DNA of 42,173 bases from an uncultured Oscillospiraceae bacterium (GCA_934446455.1 CAKSEE010000023.1:1-42173); one strand, 5' to 3'. Positions 16,770-24,736 are shown, counted from the first letter of the stretch. Numbers and translations are program-made. The notes: generated by a model not told the origin, from the letters alone.

Positions 16770-17822
16770 TCAGTTGCCGAACCGGACGTACCCCTCGCCC
16801 TCGGGGTCAACAGAGCCGAAGAGCCCCAAATCCACCGCGCCCAGTACGGAGCAGTAGAACGTGCCGTTCTCGGTTTCTATGTCCTCCGCAGCTGTGCGGT
16901 CAACGATAATGCCGTTCCAGTCGTACAGGCAGCCGTTGACGGCGTGCGGCCCCTCACAGCATTCGCAGTTATAGCGGCACTTGCACATGAATATCGTCAT
17001 TATCGCGCGCGGGTTGAGCGCGAACGAATCAACGCCCGAAAACTCGCCGTCGTACTTGTAGAGTACGCTCTCAAAGGTTCTGAGAAGCTCAAGCTTCTCC
17101 GCGTCCTCCGTTATCTCCACGCAGTCGTCGAATACGCCGCTTATCTCCATGTCCTTTTTGAGATAACCCGAGTATTCGTTTGCTATGTAGAACGGCTTTT
17201 CGTCCGCCTTAAACTGCGTGTACGCGCCGACATAACCTCCCGCAGGCTTCTTTACTTCGCCAAAGCTCAGTATTCTGCCGCCCTTGCCTGCCACCGCGCG
17301 CCCCTTTACGCTCAGCATTCCGCCTGCGGAAACCTGTAAGTCGCCGTATACGGACAGCCTGCCCTTTGCGCCTGCGAAAACCGTTCCGTTGGCAACGCAC
17401 GCCGCCTTTGACTTGATGACCGCCTGCCCGTTCACAGTAAGCTTTGCCCTGCTGTGAACGATAAGCGCGCCCTTTACAACAAGCTTTGCGCCCTGCTTTA
17501 CGGTGAGCTTTCCGCCGTTTTCCACAACTATCATTGAGCTTGCGGGGAGCGTTTTGCCCGCGCTTACCGTTACGGAAGCGCCGTCCTTTATAAAGTAGCA
17601 GGTGTTCGCCTTAAGCTTTGATTTGCCGTCCCATTCCTTTCGCTTCAGCACGGTGCTCGCAGCAGGCACGGGTAAGCCCTCGCTGTCACGCTCGTGCGTT
17701 TCGCCCGCAAGCGCGGAAAGCTCCGCTTCGTGCGTTACATCAGCAGCAACGGCGGTAAGCGCGCAGCCCGCCGTCATTGCAAGCGCCAGTATTCCCGAGA
17801 AGATGATGCTTTTAAGCTTCAT
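16770..17822 (-). CDS. Secreted beta-repeat protein, divergent paralogue C
   Basis: A 350-residue exported protein related to paralogues A and B at 14031 and 15073. It keeps the head motif as KEWDGKSKLKANTCYFIKDG (~residues 62-81) and the repeat block (GGKLTVKQGAKLVVKGALIV) to about residue 195. The rest differs and includes a Cys-rich patch, MCKCRYNCECCEGPH, near residue 275. The N-terminus is a signal peptide; cleavage after AVAA or a lipobox-like TAGC are both possible. GGGAGG precedes the ATG. It starts 15 bases after the vWA lipoprotein gene and should be its operon partner, which suggests the two proteins act together at the surface. Confidence 0.82.
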   Translation of the reverse strand: MKLKSIIFSGILALAMTAGCALTAVAADVTHEAELSALAGETHERDSEGLPVPAASTVLKRKEWDGKSKLKANTCYFIKDGASVTVSAGKTLPASSMIVVENGGKLTVKQGAKLVVKGALIVHSRAKLTVNGQAVIKSKAACVANGTVFAGAKGRLSVYGDLQVSAGGMLSVKGRAVAGKGGRILSFGEVKKPAGGYVGAYTQFKADEKPFYIANEYSGYLKKDMEISGVFDDCVEITEDAEKLELLRTFESVLYKYDGEFSGVDSFALNPRAIMTIFMCKCRYNCECCEGPHAVNGCLYDWNGIIVDRTAAEDIETENGTFYCSVLGAVDLGLFGSVDPEGEGYVRFGN

Positions 17823-17837
17823 GCTGTTACCTCCCTG

Positions 17838-19334
17838 TTATTCAAGATAGCCGTTTACTATTCTCACCATCATGTCGTTGAGCTTCTCCACGTTGTACGC
17901 GCCTACCGTAGGCTCTATGTGCCCCCCGCCTATGCCGCTGTCGTCGGTAAGAAACGTGTATGTGCCGCCCGTGGTGAACGCCATTGTGCGCAGCAGGTAC
18001 TCCGTTGTCTTGTCAATGCCGCTCGACGCTATCGGGATAATGCGTATGCCCTTTTCGGAGGCCTGCTTTATAAGCAGGTTCACGCTGTCCACTATCTGCA
18101 CGTCGTCGTGAGGGGGCGCGTCAAGCACCAGAAAGAGTATCTTAACGCTGTCCTCGTCCCAGTCGTGGTTATTTATGGCGCTCTCAAGCGCGGTATGCAC
18201 CGCCTCGGGGAAGTCGCCGCCGCCCGCCGCAGACTGCTCGGCTATGGCGCTGCACGCGGCGTTTATATCGGTAGTGAACGGGTACTCGCGCACAACATAC
18301 TCGTCGCCCTCGTCGCGGTAGAAGTTGACGGACAGCCGCGTGGGGATATTCGCGTTGTCCTCGCGCACGCGCGTGATTACATCCTTAAGCTCCTCCTGAA
18401 GATAGCTCAGCTCGTCCCACATAGAACCCGTGGTGTCGCACATTATCATGAAATCAAGCTTTTTCTCTGCGGCTGCGGGTACGTCGTCAAGCTCTATCTC
18501 AACAGCGGCGTTGTCAAGCACGCCGCCCACGGAAGCGTTCAGACCGCGGTACTGCGCCGTTATAGGCTCTGTAGGACCGTTTATCGCCTTGTAGAACAGA
18601 TACGCCCTGCCCTTGTTGTCGGTAACGGCGTCTGCAAAGGCGTTCGGGCAGGAGACCCGCGCGCCCTCAACGGGCTTTCCGGCGCTTGTAACAGTCACGG
18701 CAATTCGCATTTCGTAGGGTATGCGCCAGTCGCTCTTGAACTGCTCCCAGTCGTCGCGCGAACCGTAAAGCGCATTCCAGTCGGACCAGTGGTCGTTGTC
18801 GCGCCACTCGCCTCCCGTGAGAAGCCCCGCCTCGGGCGGTATCTGCGGCTCCTCATAGGGCGGGTCTATCCAGATCAGATCGTCGCCGTAACAGCCGTCC
18901 GCGGGAAGCATCGCAGCCTCGTCGTAGGCATAGGAATAGTCTGCGGCTACATCGAACATTTCGCCGCCCTCTTCAAGCCCTGCCGTTCCGCCGTCCGCGC
19001 CTGTCCCGCCGATATCGCGCGGGACGTAGGTTGCCGCAGGCTTTTCGGGCTTAACGTCAGTCGACTTGTCAACGCTCGCAGCGGTATCGGCGGGCTTATC
19101 CGCTTCTGAACCCTCCCCCGCGGAAGCCGCAGGCGCTATGGGCGCGGCGGTCGTTCCCGCTGCGGGGGAATCTGTCGCGGCAGAGGGCGCAGTGCCCGCA
19201 GTACCGGCTGTTCCCACAGTGCCCGCATAAGCGTCGGACGAGTTCGCGGCAGGCGCGGACGTCTCCACCTTAGCGGCGCAGCCCGCAGTCAAAAGCACGG
19301 ATAAAATTACGATAAGAGATAAACCTTTTTTCAT
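17838..19334 (-). CDS. von Willebrand factor A domain lipoprotein
   Basis: A 498-residue surface protein. It opens with a signal peptide and LLTAGC, a lipobox-like site with Thr at -3. A 100-residue Ala/Thr/Gly/Pro linker (~22-120) follows, then an acidic Tyr/Trp-rich stretch (~125-210). A small beta domain (IAVTVTSAGKPVEGARV, ~215-265) resembles carboxypeptidase regulatory-like folds. The vWA domain starts at KLDFMIMCDTTGSM with MIDAS residue D300, plus a later GGGDFPEAV. vWA domains bind partner proteins through a metal ion, so a partner in the same operon (paralogue C, 15 bases downstream) is plausible. An AAGGAGG site precedes the ATG. No clear promoter was found in its 5' region. Confidence 0.88.
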   Translation of the reverse strand: MKKGLSLIVILSVLLTAGCAAKVETSAPAANSSDAYAGTVGTAGTAGTAPSAATDSPAAGTTAAPIAPAASAGEGSEADKPADTAASVDKSTDVKPEKPAATYVPRDIGGTGADGGTAGLEEGGEMFDVAADYSYAYDEAAMLPADGCYGDDLIWIDPPYEEPQIPPEAGLLTGGEWRDNDHWSDWNALYGSRDDWEQFKSDWRIPYEMRIAVTVTSAGKPVEGARVSCPNAFADAVTDNKGRAYLFYKAINGPTEPITAQYRGLNASVGGVLDNAAVEIELDDVPAAAEKKLDFMIMCDTTGSMWDELSYLQEELKDVITRVREDNANIPTRLSVNFYRDEGDEYVVREYPFTTDINAACSAIAEQSAAGGGDFPEAVHTALESAINNHDWDEDSVKILFLVLDAPPHDDVQIVDSVNLLIKQASEKGIRIIPIASSGIDKTTEYLLRTMAFTTGGTYTFLTDDSGIGGGHIEPTVGAYNVEKLNDMMVRIVNGYLE

Positions 19335-19437
19335 GTCAGACCTCCTTAATTAAGAGCAGAAAATTTTTTCACTTCTGCAAGTAATACTTCCTACGGTAAA
19401 AAAAGGTTGCATCCGATACAAAAAAATCCGCAAAGTA

Positions 19438-19466
19438 TTGACGAGCGAAGGGAAAAATGGTATAAT
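19438..19466 (+). promoter_or_regulatory. Promoter of the YdjI/YdjG/YdjH-like operon
   Basis: TTGACG (19438-19443), 17 bp, TATAAT (19461-19466). This is a sigma-A type promoter with no sigma-W-like AAC/CGTA pattern, about 100 bases before the first gene. Confidence 0.8.
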
Positions 19467-19569
19467 TAGTGAAAGCGTATGCGTTTCCCCGCCGAATGGC
19501 AGGGGGCGGCGCTTCCCGACGGCTCTGCGCGTAGCGCGCAGAAATACTGTAAGATAAGGAGAAATCTCA

Positions 19570-20907
19570 ATGGGACTTATTAAGGCAGCACTTAACGCTC
19601 TGGGCGGAACACTCGAGGACCAGTACAAGGAATACATCTACTGCGACGCAATGCCTGCTGACATTCTCGCGGTAAAGGGACATAAGCGTGTAGCTTCACG
19701 CGGGACTAACAAGGGCGACGACAACATAATCACAGACGGCAGCGTTATCGCTGTGAACGAGGGGCAGTGCGCCCTTATCGTTGTGGACGGCAAGGTAAGC
19801 GAGGTCGCGGCGGAGGCGGGCGTGTTCACATTCAAGTCCGACGCTTCCCCCTCGGTGTTCTCGGGCAAGCTCGGCGACAGCCTGCTGGCTTCGCTCAAGG
19901 ACGTAGGCGCGCGTATCACCTACGGCGGTCAGGCAGGGCGCGACCAGCGCGTTTACTACATAAACCTCAAGGAGATTGTAGGCAACAAGTACGGTACGGC
20001 AACCGCCATACCCTTCCGCGTGCTCGACACCAACATCGGCCTTGACGTTGACGTTTCCCTGCGCTGCAACGGCGAATACTCCTATAAGATAGTAAACCCC
20101 GTTCTTTTCTACACGAACGTATGCGGCAATTTCGGCGAGAGCTATTCGCGCTCGAGCATTGACAGTATGCTTAAGTCCGAGATAATCACCGCGCTCCAGC
20201 CCGCGCTCGGCAAGCTGTCCGAAAAAGGCATTCGCCCGAGTATGCTCCCAGCGCACGTTGAGGAGATAACGCAGGCGCTCAACGAGGTGCTTTCCAAGAA
20301 GTGGGGCGAGCTGCGCGGAATTGCCGTTTACTCGTTCGCTATGAATCCTCCTTCCCTGCCGCAGGACCAGCAGGAGATGATTACAAACCTCCAGCGCACC
20401 GCAGTTATGCGCAATGCAAACATGGCTGCCGCTACCCTCGTAGACGCGCAGGCAAAGGCTATGCAGACCGCCGCAGGCAATCAGGGCGGCGCTATGATGG
20501 GCTTTATGGGCATGAATATGGCGCAGCAGCAGGGCGGCATAAACGCGGCTCAGCTCTTCCAGATGGGCGCGCAGCAGCAGGCTCAGCAGCAGACTCAGCA
20601 GCCCGCAGCGCAGCCTGCGCCCGCACAGGCAGCCGCCGGTTCGTGGAAGTGCTCGTGCGGCATGCAGAACACAGGCAAATTCTGCCAGAACTGCGGCGCT
20701 CCCAAGCCCGCCGAGGCTGACGGCTGGTCCTGCTCGTGCGGCGCGGTAAACAAGGGCAAGTTCTGCCAGAACTGCGGCAAGCCCAAGCCCGCGGGCGCAC
20801 CGCTCTACAAGTGCGACAAGTGCGGCTGGGTTCCCGAGGATCCGCACAATCCCCCCAAGTTCTGCCCCGAGTGCGGCGACATTTTCGACGCGAACGACAT
20901 AACTTGA
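19570..20907 (+). CDS. SPFH/band-7 domain protein with C-terminal zinc ribbons (YdjI-like)
   Basis: A 445-residue cytoplasmic, membrane-recruited SPFH protein. Residues 1-300 are the SPFH core (LIKAALNALGGTLEDQYKEY at the start). A Gln/Ala/Pro linker (~315-360) follows, then three zinc-ribbon units: two near-duplicates containing CSCG...GKFCQNCG and a third with CDKCG...CPECG. In Bacillus subtilis the homologue YdjI is recruited by YdjG and YdjH in the pspA-ydjGHI operon, which protects the membrane. Here the two following genes match YdjG and YdjH, but no pspA is present. The 5' leader ends in AAGGAG. Confidence 0.9.
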   Translation: MGLIKAALNALGGTLEDQYKEYIYCDAMPADILAVKGHKRVASRGTNKGDDNIITDGSVIAVNEGQCALIVVDGKVSEVAAEAGVFTFKSDASPSVFSGKLGDSLLASLKDVGARITYGGQAGRDQRVYYINLKEIVGNKYGTATAIPFRVLDTNIGLDVDVSLRCNGEYSYKIVNPVLFYTNVCGNFGESYSRSSIDSMLKSEIITALQPALGKLSEKGIRPSMLPAHVEEITQALNEVLSKKWGELRGIAVYSFAMNPPSLPQDQQEMITNLQRTAVMRNANMAAATLVDAQAKAMQTAAGNQGGAMMGFMGMNMAQQQGGINAAQLFQMGAQQQAQQQTQQPAAQPAPAQAAAGSWKCSCGMQNTGKFCQNCGAPKPAEADGWSCSCGAVNKGKFCQNCGKPKPAGAPLYKCDKCGWVPEDPHNPPKFCPECGDIFDANDIT

Positions 20908-20920
20908 CGAATTTTCGGGA

Positions 20921-20940
20921 GGCGGTGTAAAATCACCGCC
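20921..20940 (+). other. Intercistronic hairpin
   Basis: GGCGGTG/CACCGCC with loop TAAAAT lies between the SPFH and zinc-finger genes. With no T-run after it, it may tune mRNA stability or partial termination. Confidence 0.5.
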
Positions 20941-20972
20941 CCCGTTCTTACTGAAGATGAAAGGAGAAGCAT

Positions 20973-22058
20973 TTGGCTACCTTACTTGAATACAAATGCC
21001 CATGCTGCGGCGGCAAGCTGGAATTTGACAGCGCGCTGCAGCAGATGAAATGCCCCTACTGCGACAACACTATCGAGGTAGAGGCGCTTAAGGAGCTTGA
21101 CAACGAGCTTTCCGCAGAGCAGCCCGACAGCATGCCGTGGCAGACCGACGCAGGCGGCGAGTGGGGCGCGGGAGAAGCGGACGGGCTTAAGGTATACGTC
21201 TGCGAGAGCTGCGGCGGCGAAATTGCCGCGGACGAAACCACGGGCGCTTCCACCTGCCCCTACTGCGACAGCCCCGTTGTTATGAAGGGCAGCTTTGCAG
21301 GAAGCCTGCGCCCCGACTGCCTTATCCCGTTCAAGCTCAACAAGGAGCAGGCTATCGCCGCGCTGAACGAGCACCTTAAGGGAAAGAAGCTGCTGCCCAA
21401 GGTTTTCAAGCAGCAGAATCACATTGAGGAAATAAAGGCGCTTTACGTGCCGTTCTGGCTGTTTGACGCCAGGGCGCAGGCCACCATGCGCTACAAGGGC
21501 GAGAAGATACGCACATGGTCGAGCGGCAACAGGGAATACACCGAAACAAGCCACTTTGCGCTTATCAGAAAGGGCAGCATAAAGTTTGAAACCGTCCCCG
21601 TGGACGGCTCCACCAAGGTTGCAGACGACCTTATGGAGAGCATAGAGCCGTTCGATTTCAGGCAGGCGCAGGACTTTCAGACCGCGTACCTTGCAGGCTA
21701 TCTCGCAGACAAGTACGACATCTCGAACGAGCAGTGCGTTGAACGCGCAAACGAGCGCATAAAGCACTCCACCGAGCAGAAGTTTGAGGACACCACGCGC
21801 GACTTCGTGGGCGTTGAAAAGCAGTCGGGAAGCATTCAGCTGTCCGAGGGCAAAACGCGCTATGCGCTCTGCCCCGTGTGGCTTCTCACCACAAAATGGA
21901 ACGGCGAAACCTTCACCTTTGCAATGAACGGGCAGACAGGCAAATTTGTCGGCAACCTGCCCACGGACAAGGGTATTTTCTGGCGGTATTTCTTTGGAAT
22001 AGGCGCGGCGGCGGCGGTGCTGTCCTACGCTGTAATGTTCCTTATTCATCTGCTGTAA
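20973..22058 (+). CDS. Zinc-ribbon membrane protein (YdjG-like, TFIIB-type zinc finger)
   Basis: A 361-residue protein with two N-terminal zinc ribbons: CPCCGGKLEF..MKCPYCDN (~8-32) and CESCGGEI..STCPYCDS (~75-98). A 200-residue cytoplasmic domain follows, with one C-terminal membrane helix (GAAAAVLSYAVMFLIHLL). The start is TTG 20973 with AAGGAG 6 bases upstream. In B. subtilis YdjG and the TPM protein YdjH form the membrane platform for YdjI, and the gene order here is consistent with that. The next gene starts 13 bases downstream. The assignment rests on domain layout and order, not on a search. Confidence 0.86.
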   Translation: MATLLEYKCPCCGGKLEFDSALQQMKCPYCDNTIEVEALKELDNELSAEQPDSMPWQTDAGGEWGAGEADGLKVYVCESCGGEIAADETTGASTCPYCDSPVVMKGSFAGSLRPDCLIPFKLNKEQAIAALNEHLKGKKLLPKVFKQQNHIEEIKALYVPFWLFDARAQATMRYKGEKIRTWSSGNREYTETSHFALIRKGSIKFETVPVDGSTKVADDLMESIEPFDFRQAQDFQTAYLAGYLADKYDISNEQCVERANERIKHSTEQKFEDTTRDFVGVEKQSGSIQLSEGKTRYALCPVWLLTTKWNGETFTFAMNGQTGKFVGNLPTDKGIFWRYFFGIGAAAAVLSYAVMFLIHLL

Positions 22059-22071
22059 AGGAGGCGCACAA

Positions 22072-22800
22072 ATGAAAAAACTTATCACAGCTTTCGTCTG
22101 CGCCCTTACAATGTGCGCGCTCAGCGTGTGCGCCTTTGCAGACGGCAGACTCTACGACGGCGCGGGGCTTCTCTCCGACGACGAGGCGGCGCAGGTGAGC
22201 GCGCTTCTTGACGAGGTAAGCGACGCGCACGGCGCAAACGTAGTTATCGTGACCACGGACGAGGCTCTCGGCGACCCCGAGGCGGACGCCCGCGCCACAT
22301 ACGAGAGTTCGTTCGACGGCGACGGAGTTATCTTCCTGCTCAGCATGAACGGCAGGGAGTGGGCGATTTGGGCGACCGACGGCTATGCGCGCAATGCGCT
22401 CCACGAGGACGCACGCGAAAAGGTGTTCGCCGACATTAAGGGCGACCTCGGCAGCAACGACTTTGCCGCAGGCTTTACGGGCTTTGCGGAGGGCTGCGAC
22501 GAAATGCTCACCCTCGCGGACAACGGCACCCCCTACAAAAAGCCCATGAGCCCGTGGTGCATTCCAATAGCGATTGGCATAGGTCTTGTGGCGGCTCTCA
22601 TCGGCACGGGCACCATGAAAGCACAGCTGCGTTCTGTCGCAGCGCAGCGCAACGCCAACAACTACATTCCCAACAACGGGTTCAACCTCACTTACAGCCG
22701 CGATATCTTCCTCTACAAGACCCTTGAGGTGACTGAACGCGAAAGCGACAGCAGCTCCTCAGGCAGCAGCGACGACGGCGGCAGCCACGGCACATTCTGA
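22072..22800 (+). CDS. TPM domain protein (YdjH-like)
   Basis: A 242-residue exported membrane protein. The signal peptide (1-23, ending CAFAD) is followed by a TPM domain (PF04536): LYDGAGLLSDDEAAQVSALL, then VVIVTTDEA and DGVIFLLSMNGREWAIWATD. A membrane helix near residues 165-185 (IPIAIGIGLVAALIGTG) leads to a cytoplasmic tail ending in a Ser/Gly/Asp-rich segment, SSSSGSSDDGGSHGTF, a common ending in this family. GGAGG lies upstream of the ATG. It is the last gene of the three-gene operon. Confidence 0.88.
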   Translation: MKKLITAFVCALTMCALSVCAFADGRLYDGAGLLSDDEAAQVSALLDEVSDAHGANVVIVTTDEALGDPEADARATYESSFDGDGVIFLLSMNGREWAIWATDGYARNALHEDAREKVFADIKGDLGSNDFAAGFTGFAEGCDEMLTLADNGTPYKKPMSPWCIPIAIGIGLVAALIGTGTMKAQLRSVAAQRNANNYIPNNGFNLTYSRDIFLYKTLEVTERESDSSSSGSSDDGGSHGTF

Positions 22801-22838
22801 CGCATTAAACACAAATAATCCCGGGATTCAGACCGTCG

Positions 22839-22861
22839 AAAACCCCCCATACGGGGGTTTT
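22839..22861 (+). terminator. Terminator after the YdjH-like gene
   Basis: AAAACCCCC/GGGGGTTTT (22839-22847 with 22853-22861). A perfect 12-bp palindrome AATCCCGGGATT (22817-22828) lies just upstream. Confidence 0.75.
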
Positions 22862-22870
22862 CCGCCGAAG

Positions 22871-23019
22871 CATCCGCCCTGCGCGCACAGTCGCGTAAGG
22901 CGTAAGCCGTCGCTTACACACTTGTGCGGATAGAAGTGTTTTTTGCCCCGGCGGAGCCGTGACAAAAAACGGATTTCAAAGCCCGCTTCGCGGGCATAAC
23001 ATACTTTTTCGACAGACTG
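22871..23019 (+). repeat. Dispersed palindromic element, copy 1
   Basis: About 149 bp that closely match 39514-39661 in the same orientation. Internal structure: ATCCGC (22872-22877) with GCGGAT (22926-22931); a long hairpin GTTTTTTG..CGGC-GGA-GCCG..CAAAAAAC (22938-22970); GCCCGC-TTC-GCGGGC (22981-22995); and the tail CTTTTTCGACAGACTG. The last 100 bp are almost identical in the two copies, while the first loop differs but keeps its pairing. No ORF is conserved. It looks like a non-autonomous intergenic repeat. Confidence 0.8.
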
Positions 23020-23020
23020 T

Positions 23021-23053
23021 ATCCGCCTGCAGCATTTGCAGGCGGATTTTTTT
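23021..23053 (+). terminator. Hairpin terminator after repeat copy 1
   Basis: TCCGCCTGC/GCAGGCGGA (23022-23030 with 23038-23046) followed by seven Ts. It directly abuts the end of repeat copy 1. Confidence 0.85.
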
Positions 23054-23101
23054 ACTTAATTAAGTTTAGATAATTCCCCGATAAAAAGGTGAAAAATCTG
23101 A

Positions 23102-23107
23102 TATAAT
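23102..23107 (+). promoter_or_regulatory. Extended -10 promoter of the lichenase gene
   Basis: TATAAT (23102-23107) preceded by TGA (extended -10). No good -35 is seen, which fits an extended -10 promoter or activator dependence. The leader is about 115 nt. Confidence 0.6.
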
Positions 23108-23139
23108 TCTTTTCAGTTGTATTTTATAATACTATCATA

Positions 23140-23188
23140 CAATATAAACACAGAATATCAACAAAGTAAAATATCTTTGTTTATATTG
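23140..23188 (+). other. Inverted repeats in the lichenase 5' leader
   Basis: CAATATAAACA (23140-23150) pairs perfectly with TGTTTATATTG (23178-23188). An inner stem AACAAAG (23160-23166) with CTTTGTT (23175-23181) overlaps it, so the two full pairings compete. It lies 40 bases before the start codon. Confidence 0.6.
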
Positions 23189-23227
23189 CACAAGAAGGAT
23201 GACGTTTTTTTACGAGGAGGTATCATC

Positions 23228-24463
23228 ATGAAAAAATCACTCTTGAAGCGCGTAGCTTCGGTTGTGTGCGCGGCGGCGATAACGCTGTGTTCGGCGGTCG
23301 AGGCTTCGGCGGCGTCAAGGTTCAGCGGCAGCTATTTCGGCACGGGGTTTGACTACCACGATTCCGGAACGATGGAGATATCCGACGGTTGGTCCAACGG
23401 CGGAATGTTTGACTGCACATGGAGCAGAAACAACGTCTCTTTCTCCGGCGGAAAGATGAACCTCTCTATAAAAGGTGGTTGGGGTAATTTTACCGGTGCG
23501 GAGTACCGCACAAAACAGGCGTTTGGTTTTGGTATGTATGACGTCAGCATGAAGCCTATCAAAAATGATGGCGTTGTGTCCTCGTTTTTCACGTATACGG
23601 GGCCGTCGGACGGCACGGTGTGGGACGAGATAGACATTGAGTTCCTTGGCAAGGATACTACAAAGGTCCAGTTTAACTACTATACCAATGGCGTCGGTAA
23701 TCATGAGTATGTATATAACCTCGGCTTCGATGCTTCGCAGAGCTTTCATCAGTACGGATTTTATTGGGACGCTAACAGTATAACATGGTATGTTGACAAG
23801 AAACCGGTTTATAAGGCGACAACGAATATTCCACAGACTCCCGGCAAAATCATGATGAACGTCTGGAATGGCACCGGCGTCGACGAATGGCTCAATCGTT
23901 ACAACGGCAGGGCTCCGCTCACTGCGCAGTACGACTGGATATCCTACACAAAGCCAGGTTCCGGAAGCAGCAATAACAACAATAACAACAATAACAACAA
24001 TAATTATAACACCGTCAATAACACTTCGACGAACTTCAATTCATGGCAGAAGTACAAGATTATCAGCCGCAACAGCGGTAAAGCTGTGGATTTGTATTAC
24101 GGCAGAAAGGACAACGGCACGAATATTCTTCAGTACAGCTACTGTGGCTATGAAAACCAGAAGTGGTATCTTCAGAAGCAGAGCAACGGGTATTATATTA
24201 TCAAGAGCGCTTCCAGCGGTAAGGTGATAGAGGTACAGGACTGGTCAAGTGCAAATGGCGGGAATATACGCCAGTGGGATTACTATGGCAATCCTAATCA
24301 GGAGTGGAAAATAGAAGCTGTCGACGGGTACTTCCGCATAATCAACCGGCTGTCGGGCAAGGCGCTTGATGTGGAGGCGCGCTCCAAGTCGGATAATGCG
24401 AACATTATTCAGTGGGGATATTCGGGCGGCTGGAATCAGCAGTGGAGCATAATACCCGTATAA
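23228..24463 (+). CDS. Secreted GH16 lichenase (beta-1,3-1,4-glucanase) with ricin-type lectin domain
   Basis: Hydrolyses mixed-linkage beta-glucan outside the cell. Start at ATG 23228 (GAGGAGG at 7 bases) gives 411 residues with a signal peptide (cleavage near EASAAS). An upstream ATG at 23117 in the same frame lacks a ribosome site. The GH16 domain spans ~30-245, with catalytic [11 protein letters not shown]134 nucleophile, D136, E138 acid/base; the surrounding sequence matches Bacillus lichenases closely. An Asn-rich linker (~250-268) leads to a beta-trefoil CBM13/ricin domain (~275-411) with three repeats of the QW type (NQKW, NQEW, NQQW). Codon choice is less GC-biased than in neighbours, hinting at horizontal gain. 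Confidence 0.94.
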   Translation: MKKSLLKRVASVVCAAAITLCSAVEASAASRFSGSYFGTGFDYHDSGTMEISDGWSNGGMFDCTWSRNNVSFSGGKMNLSIKGGWGNFTGAEYRTKQAFGFGMYDVSMKPIKNDGVVSSFFTYTGPSDGTVWDEIDIEFLGKDTTKVQFNYYTNGVGNHEYVYNLGFDASQSFHQYGFYWDANSITWYVDKKPVYKATTNIPQTPGKIMMNVWNGTGVDEWLNRYNGRAPLTAQYDWISYTKPGSGSSNNNNNNNNNNNYNTVNNTSTNFNSWQKYKIISRNSGKAVDLYYGRKDNGTNILQYSYCGYENQKWYLQKQSNGYYIIKSASSGKVIEVQDWSSANGGNIRQWDYYGNPNQEWKIEAVDGYFRIINRLSGKALDVEARSKSDNANIIQWGYSGGWNQQWSIIPV

Positions 24464-24502
24464 AGATCGCATTTAAAGCAGAACAGTGTCTGAAATAACG
24501 AC

Positions 24503-24528
24503 CCGCCCCTGCGTTACCGCAGGGGCGG
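24503..24528. other. Hairpin downstream of the lichenase
   Basis: CCGCCCCTGC/GCAGGGGCGG, 10 bp with a GTTACC loop, 40 bases after the lichenase stop. No T-run follows directly. Confidence 0.55.
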
Positions 24529-24588
24529 CAGTCTGTCGAAAAAGCCATCTTTCGCTTTTCAACGAAAGATGGCTTTTTCGACAGACTG
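24529..24588. repeat. Perfect 26-bp inverted repeat with GTCTGTCGAAAAA/TTTTTCGACAGAC ends
   Basis: Bases 24529-24554 and 24563-24588 are exact reverse complements over 26 bp with an 8-nt loop. The outer 15 bases are the same motif that ends repeat copy 1 and that brackets the palindrome at 39254-39309. With T-runs inside the right arm it could act as a terminator for the lichenase gene. Confidence 0.85.
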
Positions 24589-24616
24589 AATCCACCGTAA
24601 TAAATTACGGTGGATT
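24589..24616. other. 12-bp perfect hairpin between the repeat and tRNA-Leu
   Basis: AATCCACCGTAA/TTACGGTGGATT with a TAAA loop. It lies just beyond the 3' end of tRNA-Leu and repeats the layout seen after copy 1 (CGACAGACTG, then an ATCC-starting hairpin). Confidence 0.7.
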
Positions 24617-24618
24617 TC

Positions 24619-24705
24619 TGGTGCAGGTGACGGGACTTGAACCCACATGACCTTGCGATCACTAGCACCTGAAGCTAGCGCGTCTGCCAATTCCGCCACA
24701 CCTGC
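24619..24705 (-). tRNA. tRNA-Leu (anticodon CAG)
   Basis: The minus strand reads GCAGGTGTGGCGGAATTGG.. with a 7-bp acceptor stem GCAGGTG/CACCTGC, anticodon loop CTTCAGG on a GCTAG-type stem, a long variable arm (class II), T-loop GGTTCAAGTCC and an encoded CCA end. The length of 87 nt fits tRNA-Leu. Confidence 0.96.
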
Positions 24706-24736
24706 ATATATGCTGCAAATCTCTGCAACGTATTAT

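Noticed and set aside
17694..19109. 471-codon plus-strand frame across the vWA operon
   Set aside because: It spans two real minus-strand genes and their intergenic gap, with no ribosome site and no recognisable domain.
23117..23227. N-terminal extension of the lichenase from an upstream ATG
   Set aside because: The 37 extra residues precede a normal signal peptide, have no ribosome site and overlap the leader hairpin. The ATG at 23228 has GAGGAGG.
24529..24616. CRISPR-like repeat array near tRNA-Leu
   Set aside because: The repeats are adjacent inverted repeats of different sequence, without direct repeats, regular spacers or cas genes.
24464..24705. Integration site of a mobile element at tRNA-Leu
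   Set aside because: No duplicate of the tRNA 3' end and no integrase occur in the window. The nearby palindromes explain the structure.
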